Part shown: positions 25,031 through 31,733 of the stretch, one piece after another | Layout: every line of letters starts with the position of its first letter | How positions within the stretch are numbered: the stretch's first letter is position 1 | DNA from: DATAEK01 sp036258055 | Lineage (GTDB): Bacteria > Acidobacteriota > Vicinamibacteria > Vicinamibacterales > 2-12-FULL-66-21 | Direction: 5' to 3' | Assembly (NCBI GenBank): GCA_036258055.1 | Contig: DATAEK010000187.1 | Span: 1-31,733 of the forward strand | DNA length: 31,733 bases | The notes under the pieces: model-generated | Database searches by the model: none | What the model was told of the DNA's origin: nothing | The model's input: only the letters and a program-made list of their open reading frames with translations | Translations under genes and position numbers: made by a program

Positions 25031-26128
25031 CTACGCCCGACGGGTCCGCCGGCGGCGCGCCAGCCAGGCGCCTGCACTGGCGCCGACGAGGACGATCGTC
25101 GAAGGCTCGGGAACCGGTGTCGGCTGGCCGGGGGGATTTGACGGCGGATCATCGGTGTGCGGCGGACCCTCCGGTGGCCCGCTTGGGGGACCGAAGGTAG
25201 CCGGCGGCTGACCACCGGGTGGCGGCGTCTGCAGGCTCGGAATCACATCGGCCGGCGACAATGGATTCGGCGGCAGGTTCGGGTTTCCGGGATTGCCAGG
25301 GCCTCCACTCGGTCCGCCGACGGGATTCTCCGGCGTCACCGGATCCTGATTCGTATCGGGCGTCGCGTGGTCGCCGTCGCTTGGTTGCAGCGACGGAGTG
25401 GTCGTCGGCGTCGTGGTGCGGCCTACCCCACCAGGCCCGCCGATGCCGCCTCCAGTCCGCGATCCCGCGGGTAGGGGGCCAGGTCCACCAACCGACGACG
25501 GCGTGTTGCCAGGACCACCCACGCCAGGCGCGGCCAACCGGATCGTCAGCCCCGACAGCGGCCCTCGCGTGAGCGCAGAGAGCGGCGTATCCAGCACGGT
25601 CGGCGCGGGCTCGTCGGCCGCGATGACGCCCGGAACGTCCGCAACCTGGTTTCCGCACCGCGTTCGCGCGACATGCTGGCCGTCGGTGAGAATCTTCTCT
25701 CCGGTCCCGAGGACGACCGTCTTGCGAGTCCAATAGACGCTGTTTCCGACGCGATAGGAAACGTGCGCCACGTGCGGGGTGTCGAGCGTCACGACCCGGG
25801 TCTTCGTCAGATCGAAATTCGCAAAGTGCGTTCTGACCACCGGGTCGGCGTCGATAGCCGCCTTCAGCTCCGACGCAGAATGGGCGCCACCGGGAATGAT
25901 CGAGTACGGATAAACTGGGCGGTCGTCTCCCCTCGGATCCGCCGCTCCAGGCGGCGTTTCCTGGGACTCTCCAGCGTCAGTAATGTCGAGAGTGGACGAG
26001 TGCCACCGCGAAACGGCAAGAGCGAACCCAGCGGCGGCAAGGGCGAAAAGTATCATCCCAGCCAAAAAACGACGTTGCGCGGCGCGGCGGCGACGTCGGA
26101 CGGGTCGGGATTGAGTCACGAGCGTCAT
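25031..26128 (-). CDS. PEP-CTERM sorting-signal protein
   Basis: A 365-residue envelope protein. The N-terminus has an Arg-rich cluster and one hydrophobic helix (about 24-42, GMILFALAAAGFALAV), a signal peptide or anchor. Residues about 60-180 form a folded region. About 195-335 is a low-complexity Pro/Gly/Thr-rich stretch typical of surface stalks. The last 27 residues are a PEP-CTERM signal: VPEPST, a hydrophobic helix (IVLVGASAGAWLA) and an Arg-rich tail. Exosortases cut such signals and attach or release the protein at the surface, usually together with exopolysaccharide. ATG at 26128 is preferred over a TTG at 26140. A weak sigma-54-like promoter lies about 60 bases upstream. Confidence 0.87.
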   Translation of the reverse strand: MTLVTQSRPVRRRRRAAQRRFLAGMILFALAAAGFALAVSRWHSSTLDITDAGESQETPPGAADPRGDDRPVYPYSIIPGGAHSASELKAAIDADPVVRTHFANFDLTKTRVVTLDTPHVAHVSYRVGNSVYWTRKTVVLGTGEKILTDGQHVARTRCGNQVADVPGVIAADEPAPTVLDTPLSALTRGPLSGLTIRLAAPGVGGPGNTPSSVGGPGPLPAGSRTGGGIGGPGGVGRTTTPTTTPSLQPSDGDHATPDTNQDPVTPENPVGGPSGGPGNPGNPNLPPNPLSPADVIPSLQTPPPGGQPPATFGPPSGPPEGPPHTDDPPSNPPGQPTPVPEPSTIVLVGASAGAWLARRRRTRRA

Positions 26129-26187
26129 GCTGACGAGCAAAGGGCAATTGCCAGGCCATCTCAGCCATTCATCTATCTCTGGGGTTT

Positions 26188-26203
26188 ATCAACATTAGTT
26201 CCA
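26188..26203 (-). promoter_or_regulatory. weak sigma-54-like promoter of the PEP-CTERM gene
   Basis: On the minus strand TGGAAC-N5-TTGAT has the sigma-54 spacing, but the -12 GC reads GA, a mismatch at a key base. The predicted start near 26178 gives a 50-base leader. It overlaps the inverted repeat ATTAGT/ACTAAT (26194-26219). Confidence 0.4.
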
Positions 26204-26632
26204 CATTGGTCAGACTAATTGCGGCATTGCTGAGGCTATTCATCGTCGCTGGTGGCGACATCTTATAGGCGAAAGTCAGTAGTCGTCCGAGAGACAACTT
26301 CATCGGAACTTGATCGAGGTCAGGAGGTTCGAGGTAGTCGTCGGTCCAAGCGAGGACGCGTGGGTCGCACGAAGCGGGTCGCCAACCCGGACTGTTCGCG
26401 AGCCCGGACAGGGCGGCCGCGTCTCCCCCGACTGTTGCGAAAGTCTGTCCCTAGCGAGCCTTTTGTGGTTCGCTGGCAAGAGATAGCGGCGGAATCACGG
26501 GCCGGCTGGATCTCGTGAGAGGCCACCGACTTGACCAGTTCCGCAGTTGGCAGTATCTAGTTAACAGTCAAGAAGATACACGGACAAGTCCGCCGGACCA
26601 CCTCGTGGGGGATGAAGACGACACTTGCAGAT
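26204..26632. other. intergenic region between divergent PEP-CTERM and glycosyltransferase genes
   Basis: The 585-base gap 26129-26713 has no supportable gene; an Arg-rich open frame at 26252-26518 has no family features. The part here, between the two candidate sigma-54 promoters, holds a direct repeat (ACTGTTCGCGA at 26391, ACTGTTGCGA at 26431) and a stem-loop AGCGAGCC/GGTTCGCT (26453-26474). It also holds GTCGC/GCGAC (26245-26259) and CGGACAAGTCCG (26581-26592). These are candidate activator-binding sites. Confidence 0.45.
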
Positions 26633-26648
26633 TGGCACGCGTCACGCA
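26633..26648 (+). promoter_or_regulatory. sigma-54 promoter of the glycosyltransferase cluster
   Basis: TGGCACG-N4-ACGCA: the -24 element is a perfect TGGCACG and GC at 26646 is exactly 12 bases from GG at 26634. The -12 TT is replaced by AC. The predicted RNA start near 26659 leaves a 55-base leader before the ATG at 26714. Confidence 0.6.
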
Positions 26649-26713
26649 AATATACGCCCCGAGTTCAGCCGACACGCACGCCCGTCTGACGTCGTTCAAT
26701 CCGGGGACGAACC

Positions 26714-28015
26714 ATGAGCTTGCGCCAGCACGGGGATCATCGCCGCCGTTCTCGACACCGCGACGCGTCGCAGGATGCAGCCGGTCTGGAATTGTCGGTC
26801 GTCATCCCCTGCCTGAACGAAGCCGCGACCATCGGACGGTGCGTGTCCAGCGCGCGTGACGCGATGGCGCTGTACAACATCAGCGGCGAAGTCGTCGTGT
26901 CTGACAACGGCAGCACGGACGGCAGCGTGTACCTCGCCACCGCGGCCGGTGCGCGCGTCGTGCACTGTCCGACGCGCGGCTACGGTGCCGCGCTGCAGTG
27001 GGGATTCCGCCACGCGCGTGGACGCTGTGTGCTCATGGGCGACGGCGATCAGTCGTACGACTTCTCGCTCTTGCCGCTCTTCGTGCAGCGGATGCGCGAA
27101 GGCGCCCCGTTCGTGATCGGCTCGCGGCTGAAGGGACGAATCGAACCGGGCGCGATGCCGTTCCTGCACCGGTATCTCGGCACGCCGGTTCTCACCTGGA
27201 TCCTGAATCGCCTATTCGGCACGTCGATCACCGACTGCAACTGCGGAATGCGGTGCATCGACAAGCGCACGTTCCTGAGCCTCGGCGTCGTCTCGTCGGG
27301 CATGGAGTTCGCGTCGGAAATGGTCGTGAAGGCCGCAGTGCAGGGAGTGCCGATCACGGAAACGCCGATCGACTTCTATAAGGACGGCCGCAGCCGCCGT
27401 CCGCACCTGCGTCCGCTGCCGGACGGTTGGCGGCATCTCCGCCTCCTGCTCTCGCATGCGCCCGATCACACGATGACGCTGCCCGGCATCTGCATGCTGC
27501 TGCTCGGCTTTCCGCTGGTGCTCGCGCAGCTCACCGGTCCGATCACGCTGGGCCACGCCCACCTCGATATTCACTACATGATTCTCGGCGTGACGCTCGC
27601 GCTCATGGGCACGTCGGCGACGACGATGGGTCTGGCGGTTGGCGCGACGATGCCGCGAGGGAAAGTGCGGCAGCTGGCGGTGCTGGCGCGGGCCCGTTCG
27701 TGGTTCTCGTTCGACAAGGCGGCAAGCCTGGCGGCCGCCGCTTTCGCAATAGGCGTGCTGAGCGATGCGTTCGTCCTCGGGTACTGGCTCTATCACGACC
27801 GCGGCGAGCTCACGCTCTGGTTCACGCGGCTCACGCTGTTTGGCCTGGTGATGATGTCGATCGGCGTCCAGGTAGGGATGTCCGCGCTACTGTTGGGAAC
27901 AACGACCAGTGCACAGGCTGCACCTGAAATAGGACGCATGGCCGCCGAGAGGCGCTCTTTGGCCCACGGTCGACGCGCCACGTTGCGTGAACAGTCCACT
28001 CACGTACTGAACTAG
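26714..28015 (+). CDS. GT2 family glycosyltransferase with membrane C-terminus
   Basis: A 433-residue protein related to dolichyl-phosphate mannosyltransferase-type GT2 enzymes, which move a sugar from a nucleotide donor to a lipid phosphate or polysaccharide precursor. The catalytic domain starts LSVVIPCLNEAATIGRCV at about 27, then VVVSDNGSTDGS. The acidic metal-binding motif is MGDGDQSYD, and TDCNCGMRCIDK lies in the acceptor region. The C-terminal half has four hydrophobic segments (LPGICMLLLGFPLVLAQL, YMILGVTLALMGTSATTMGLA and two more), anchoring it in the inner membrane. It is the first gene of a polysaccharide-type cluster, behind a sigma-54-like promoter. No strong ribosome-binding site is seen. 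The sugar is unknown. Confidence 0.9.
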   Translation: MSLRQHGDHRRRSRHRDASQDAAGLELSVVIPCLNEAATIGRCVSSARDAMALYNISGEVVVSDNGSTDGSVYLATAAGARVVHCPTRGYGAALQWGFRHARGRCVLMGDGDQSYDFSLLPLFVQRMREGAPFVIGSRLKGRIEPGAMPFLHRYLGTPVLTWILNRLFGTSITDCNCGMRCIDKRTFLSLGVVSSGMEFASEMVVKAAVQGVPITETPIDFYKDGRSRRPHLRPLPDGWRHLRLLLSHAPDHTMTLPGICMLLLGFPLVLAQLTGPITLGHAHLDIHYMILGVTLALMGTSATTMGLAVGATMPRGKVRQLAVLARARSWFSFDKAASLAAAAFAIGVLSDAFVLGYWLYHDRGELTLWFTRLTLFGLVMMSIGVQVGMSALLLGTTTSAQAAPEIGRMAAERRSLAHGRRATLREQSTHVLN

Positions 28016-28135
28016 GATTCAAGCGCTGGGTCCGGGCAACCGCGCTCACGCGATTCTCCAGGACACGCTCGACTGACTTGCATCGAAGCGACCCACACGG
28101 GACCCTTCAATTCAATCCTGCGCCACCGGGCCGCA

Positions 28136-28141
28136 TACACT
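28136..28141 (+). promoter_or_regulatory. putative TACACT -10 box
   Basis: TACACT ends 10 bases before the methyltransferase ATG at 28152, which would give a leader of only 2-4 bases. No clear -35 element is seen. It suggests the three following genes can be transcribed apart from the GT2 gene. Confidence 0.4.
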
Positions 28142-28151
28142 TGCCGGACTA

Positions 28152-28994
28152 ATGGATCGCGACCTCCTGGCAGAATTCCTCCATGTCTATCCGTATCAGC
28201 CAGCAACTGCTGTTTGGCGAACTGTGGAGGTCGCTTGCCTCGCGACCATCGGCCTACCTCAGGGACGAGGACTGGATTTAGGCTGCGGAGACGGTCAACT
28301 CACAGCGGTCCTCTGTCGTCGAACCGGCGACCGACAGCTAGTCGGAATCGACGTCGATTCGAAGGAAACTGATCTGGCGCGAGGAAGCGGCCTGTACGAG
28401 GCGGTTCACACTTGTCGCGCAGATCGCATCCCTGAGCCTGACGCCGCATTCGATTTCATCGTTTCCGTTTCGGTGCTGGAACACATTGACAACATCGAAC
28501 CGGTTCTCGCGGAAGCGCGGAGGCTACTAAGGCCGGGCGGCCGGCTCATTGCTTCTGTGCCCGCCAGCGGCTTCCACACCTGCCTGCGGGGGCCACTGAT
28601 GGTTGGGACGTCTCGCACCGTATACCTCCGTGAACTCGATAACCGTTTGGCTCACTTTCGTTACTGGTCCACCGAGGAGTGGCGAGACGCGCTCGACAAG
28701 GCCGGAATGGAGTTGCGCGGATGTCACCCGTTTCTGAACTGTAGTGAGGTTCGGAGGTGGGAAACTCTGTCGCGGTTCACTGCGGGAGTGCTGCACACGC
28801 TCTTTCGACACAAAGCACCAATCGAAATCCAGCGCAGCCTTGGAATGAGAACGCCCGGACTACGCATGCCAACGATGCTCGCTTCACTCCTTAGTACGCC
28901 ACTGACTATAGGACTAGAAGACGCTGCCCCTCCAGACGAACGAGCGGCAGGGTGCATCGCCTTCACAGCAACGCGGCGCGACCCATCCGATTAG
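28152..28994 (+). CDS. SAM-dependent class I methyltransferase
   Basis: A 280-residue class I methyltransferase. The SAM-binding motif I is GLDLGCGDGQL (about 40-50), followed by LVGIDVDSKE (the acidic residue that contacts the ribose) and FDFIVSVSVLEHIDN. LLRPGGRLIASVPAS is typical of the Methyltransf_11 type. The C-terminal third is family-specific. In this setting it probably methylates a sugar or sugar-lipid of the cluster, by inference. Codon usage is visibly less GC-biased than in genes to the left. It is 3 bases from the next gene, so the trio 28152-31207 is an operon. Confidence 0.87.
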   Translation: MDRDLLAEFLHVYPYQPATAVWRTVEVACLATIGLPQGRGLDLGCGDGQLTAVLCRRTGDRQLVGIDVDSKETDLARGSGLYEAVHTCRADRIPEPDAAFDFIVSVSVLEHIDNIEPVLAEARRLLRPGGRLIASVPASGFHTCLRGPLMVGTSRTVYLRELDNRLAHFRYWSTEEWRDALDKAGMELRGCHPFLNCSEVRRWETLSRFTAGVLHTLFRHKAPIEIQRSLGMRTPGLRMPTMLASLLSTPLTIGLEDAAPPDERAAGCIAFTATRRDPSD

Positions 28995-28997
28995 CAC

Positions 28998-30059
28998 ATG
29001 GCTCAGCCTGTGGTTTCTGTCGCGGTGGTTGGTCTAGGCTGGGTCGCTCTCCACCGTCACCTGCCGACGATTGCGGGAGATCGACGGTTTCGGCTTGTCG
29101 GCGTAATCGACAGCCGTCCAGGTCTTGCCGAGGCAACTGCACGCCGCCTAGGTGTTCGTTTGTTTCAGCAGACCAGTGACTTGTCCGAGGTACGCTGGCT
29201 GGATCAGGTTGACGCGGTCGTCATCGCCACAAGCCCCTTCACCCACTACCAGCATGCGAAAGCGGCGTTGTCGTTGGGTAAACACGTCCTCGTCGAGAAG
29301 CCGTTCGCGCTTATGGTACCCGAAGGCGAGGAACTGCTCTCGCTGTCGAAAACCCACTCCGCCGTGCTGGCGATCGTCCACAACTTTCAGTTTGCGAGCT
29401 CAACTCGACGCCTGACGGCTGACTTGGCCTCTGGCACCCTCGGCCAGATCCGCGCAATTGTCGCCCGACAGTACGGCAACCCACTGCGAAGGCTCCCAGA
29501 ATGGTATGCGCGGCTGCCCTTAGGCCTCTTTTACGACGAAAGCCCACACCTCCTGTATCTGCTACGCCGCCTCTCACCAGGCCCGCTCACGTTACTCTCA
29601 TCGAATGTTTTTCCCGGAACGCGCGGTGAAAGTACGCCCGCGTTGATCAATGCGGTCTATTCCTGCACGACCCACACGGGCACCATCCCAATCACCTTGT
29701 CGATGCACTTCGAGAGCCCTGTGAGCGAGTGGCACGTGGCTGTTCTTGGAGAGCGATACGCGGCTGACGTCGACATCTTCCGCGATATTTACGTTCGCTT
29801 GAAGAACGACGGAGTACATGGATCGTTCGATGTTCTCCGCACGTCGCTGGATGCCACGTGGCAGCACTGGAGTCAGCACCTGAGCAAAGGACTCCTCCAC
29901 GTACGGGGCCGATTGCTGTATGGAAATGAGGAGGTTTATTCGAGGTTCTACGCGGCGGCCGTCAACCGCCAGCCAGTTGAGGACATTTCGGCGACCGACG
30001 CCCTCGATGTCCTCAGAATGCAGCACGAAATTCTCGAGCAGAGCGCGGTTGCGTCCTGA
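28998..30059 (+). CDS. Gfo/Idh/MocA family oxidoreductase
   Basis: A 353-residue NAD(P)-dependent oxidoreductase. The N-terminal Rossmann fold has VAVVGLGWVALHRHLP (8-23). IATSPFTHYQHAKAALSLGKHVLVEKPFAL follows in two parts, with the family's EKP motif at 100-102. The C-terminal alpha/beta domain supplies the sugar site. Members oxidise or reduce sugars and nucleotide sugars; here it probably makes a modified sugar for the polysaccharide. The ATG is 3 bases after the methyltransferase stop, and its own TGA overlaps the ATG of the glycosyltransferase (TGATG). Base composition is lower in GC than the window average. Confidence 0.9.
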   Translation: MAQPVVSVAVVGLGWVALHRHLPTIAGDRRFRLVGVIDSRPGLAEATARRLGVRLFQQTSDLSEVRWLDQVDAVVIATSPFTHYQHAKAALSLGKHVLVEKPFALMVPEGEELLSLSKTHSAVLAIVHNFQFASSTRRLTADLASGTLGQIRAIVARQYGNPLRRLPEWYARLPLGLFYDESPHLLYLLRRLSPGPLTLLSSNVFPGTRGESTPALINAVYSCTTHTGTIPITLSMHFESPVSEWHVAVLGERYAADVDIFRDIYVRLKNDGVHGSFDVLRTSLDATWQHWSQHLSKGLLHVRGRLLYGNEEVYSRFYAAAVNRQPVEDISATDALDVLRMQHEILEQSAVAS

Positions 30060-31207
30060 TGCGCCTCGCGATAGTCACACACTATTTCTCGACCCATCGG
30101 GGCGGCATCGAGCTCGTTGCAGCTCAGCTCGCTGCAGCGCTCTCGACCGAGCATGACGTTTCGTGGATGGCGAGTGACTGCGACGACGTTCCAACCGATC
30201 TTCCCCCCACCGTCCGACTGGTCCCGATGTCCTCGACCAACATCGTCGAGCGCATTGTCGGTGTACCGTTTCCGATTTGGAGTCCGCTCGCTGCCCTCCG
30301 GCTGTGGAAGGAGCTGCGCGGAGTCGACGTCGTTCATCTGCACGATTACGCTTACTCGAGCAACTGGCTCGCCTTCCTCATGGCGCGGATGAGAGGAGTG
30401 CCGGTGTTGATCACGCAGCACATCGGATTTGTGCCATACAAGAGCAGGATGCTCCGCTTGGCGCAATGGCTACTAGAGTCCACTATCGGTCGAGTCATGC
30501 TGGGGCGAGCAGATAAGGTCGTGTTCGTTAGCAGCGTAGTGCGCAAGTACTTCCAGCAACGCGTACACTTCACGAGCCGCCCAACAACAATTGCCAATGG
30601 CGTTGATACGGTTGTGTTTGCGCCGCTGTCGAGCGCCGAACGATTGAGCCTGCATCAAGCGACCAGGGCGGAGAGTTCTCTTCCGCGGCTGCTATTTGTT
30701 GGAAGATTCGTCGAGAAGAAGGGGTTGGCGATCCTTGAAAAGCTGGTCGAACGTTTTCCAGATGTTCAGTGGGTCTTTGCTGGGTGGGGACCTCTCGATC
30801 CGAGCTCTTGGGGACGCAGCAATGTGCAAGTTTTCTCTGACCTACGCGGACGATCTCTGGCACCTCTCTACCAGGGAGCGGATCTCCTCGTCTTGCCGAG
30901 CGTCGGAGAAGGCTTGCCGCTCGTGTTACAGGAGGCGATGAGCTGCGGGACCCCTGCTGTCGTTGGCGAAGAAACCGCCGAAGCAGTAGGGGCTAACTCG
31001 AACGTGCTGTTCTCCTGTCCGGTGAGGGCCTCTGGCGCTGCTGAAGACTGGACACGAGCTCTGAGGGGCATCCTAGAGAAACGGCGGGACTTGGAAGCGA
31101 TGCGCGCGGATGTGGCCACATTCGCACGAACGCGCTGGTCGTGGGAATCGTGCATCTCGGCCTATGACCAAACACTCAGGCAATTGCTGGCTCGTCATGC
31201 CTCCTGA
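30059..31207 (+). CDS. GT4 family glycosyltransferase
   Basis: A 382-residue GT-B-fold retaining glycosyltransferase of the GT4 type. The acceptor-binding N-terminus is VTHYFSTHRGGIELVAAQLA, mid-chain are TTIANGVDTVVFAP and LLFVGRFVEKKGL. The donor-site E-x7-E pattern is EGLPLVLQEAMSCGTP. It transfers a sugar from a nucleotide donor to a growing glycan at the cytoplasmic membrane face. It is translationally coupled to the oxidoreductase by a one-base stop/start overlap. Codon use with more A/T than the left part of the window suggests the trio was acquired. It is convergent with the discoidin gene. Confidence 0.92.
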   Translation: MRLAIVTHYFSTHRGGIELVAAQLAAALSTEHDVSWMASDCDDVPTDLPPTVRLVPMSSTNIVERIVGVPFPIWSPLAALRLWKELRGVDVVHLHDYAYSSNWLAFLMARMRGVPVLITQHIGFVPYKSRMLRLAQWLLESTIGRVMLGRADKVVFVSSVVRKYFQQRVHFTSRPTTIANGVDTVVFAPLSSAERLSLHQATRAESSLPRLLFVGRFVEKKGLAILEKLVERFPDVQWVFAGWGPLDPSSWGRSNVQVFSDLRGRSLAPLYQGADLLVLPSVGEGLPLVLQEAMSCGTPAVVGEETAEAVGANSNVLFSCPVRASGAAEDWTRALRGILEKRRDLEAMRADVATFARTRWSWESCISAYDQTLRQLLARHAS

Positions 31208-31301
31208 TGCCAATCAGAATCAAGACTATTCCGGCAGCCACACACGACCCGAGTGGCGCAGAGTGCGACGGATGTTCTGCGATCAGTAACGCGCCGCCAT
31301 T

Positions 31302-31733
31302 TCAGCTGCCGGGTACCGTATAGGCTTCGACTTCCACGAGTCGGCTATATGAGGCCAGACCGTTTGTGATGTTGACGCGAATCCGCGACGTAGTAATTGG
31401 CGCAAACAGGAATTGACGCCAGACGAAGGCGTTCCCGGTGACCGCGCCGCCGGGCACCGTTTGCCACGCGCTGCCCGTCCAGTACTGCACGGTGAAATCG
31501 CGCACGCCATATTGGCTGAACGTCATGCTTGGTGTGGGGTTGCTGGGCGCGGTGTAGTTGTCCTGCACAGTGAAGACGTCAATCTCCCCGATCGTCTGCA
31601 GCCCGTTGAACTGCACCTCCAGCCAGTCCGGCCAGGCGTTCGCCGTGCCATCGGACCAGCCGCCCCCGTTCCCCCACTGCAGTCCCCGCCGGTCCCCGTT
31701 AATAACACCACTTGCCGGGTAACCGCTGGTGTA
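31302..31733 (-). CDS. discoidin (F5/8 type C) domain protein, 5' part cut by the window edge
   Basis: The frame is open to the right edge, giving the last 143 residues of a longer protein. It is a discoidin/F5-8 type C carbohydrate-binding domain. Features read in order: SGYPASGVINGDRRGLQWG, WPDWLEVQFNGLQTIGEI, YGVRDFTVQYWTGSAWQTV and a C-terminal TTSRIRVNI with RLVEVEAYTV. The chain ends directly after the domain, with no sorting signal or anchor. Such domains bind surface or polymer glycans in secreted enzymes and adhesins, which fits beside polysaccharide genes. An internal GTG at 31614 should not be taken as the start because the domain extends upstream of it. Confidence 0.85.
   Translation of the reverse strand, partial: YTSGYPASGVINGDRRGLQWGNGGGWSDGTANAWPDWLEVQFNGLQTIGEIDVFTVQDNYTAPSNPTPSMTFSQYGVRDFTVQYWTGSAWQTVPGGAVTGNAFVWRQFLFAPITTSRIRVNITNGLASYSRLVEVEAYTVPGS

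Noticed and set aside
26136..26153. minus-strand TGGCA ... TTTGCT near the PEP-CTERM start
   Set aside because: GG-to-GC spacing is 14 and the site is too close to the start codon.
26252..26518. 88-codon plus-strand frame in the PEP-CTERM/glycosyltransferase gap
   Set aside because: It is Arg/Ser-rich without motif, lacks a ribosome-binding site and spans direct repeats and a stem-loop.

Overview
The window is GC-rich, bacterial and densely coded on both strands. The gene types (PEP-CTERM protein, TIGR03790-type protein, retropepsin-like protease with TPRs, peptidase/propeller/barrel fusion, DUF5777-like barrel, sigma-54 regulators, ECF sigma factor) suggest an Acidobacteriota genome, perhaps Vicinamibacteria-like. 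That assignment is inference; there is no rRNA or other marker here to test it. I see no tRNA, rRNA, CRISPR array, insertion sequence or prophage.

Layout. 1-7.3 kb: an ECF sigma factor (-), a large secreted metallopeptidase/beta-propeller/outer-membrane-barrel protein (+), a small zinc-finger anti-sigma-like protein, a hot-dog acyl-CoA thioesterase, a very long imperfect inverted repeat, and a TPR plus double aspartic-protease protein (-). 7.6-9.9 kb (-): nuoI, nuoB, a ferredoxin and an IclR regulator with overlapping operator palindromes on its start codon. 10.0-17.5 kb: a DUF2203 protein (-), then a tightly coupled operon of an outer-membrane barrel, a periplasmic cupredoxin, a membrane histidine kinase and an NtrC-type response regulator, then a DUF5777-like barrel behind a sigma-54 promoter and two tandem cupredoxin-like lipoproteins. 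17.6-21.4 kb: enoyl-CoA hydratase (-), a stand-alone receiver protein (+), a sigma-54 activator without a receiver (-), and a GAF-GGDEF diguanylate cyclase with an I-site (-). 21.6-26.1 kb: a 77-residue protein of unknown function, YvcK-like protein, a TIGR03790-type protein with TPRs, and a convergent PEP-CTERM protein. 26.7-31.2 kb: a polysaccharide-type cluster (GT2 glycosyltransferase, methyltransferase, Gfo/Idh/MocA oxidoreductase, GT4 glycosyltransferase). The right edge cuts a discoidin-domain protein (-).

The main new observation is regulatory. Three intergenic sites fit the sigma-54 -24/-12 pattern (GG and GC exactly 12 bases apart) with a TTGC -12 box: in front of the DUF5777-like barrel, the 77-residue protein and the yvcK-like gene. 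A fourth, with a perfect TGGCACG -24 element, lies before the glycosyltransferase cluster. A weaker fifth lies before the PEP-CTERM gene. The window also encodes two sigma-54 activators. I infer a local sigma-54 regulon that may link a copper/redox envelope-sensing operon to surface polysaccharide and PEP-CTERM/exosortase functions. A second theme is near-leaderless promoters with TACACT or TATAAT boxes directly before start codons. A third is an approximately 88-base dispersed intergenic repeat present in two copies.
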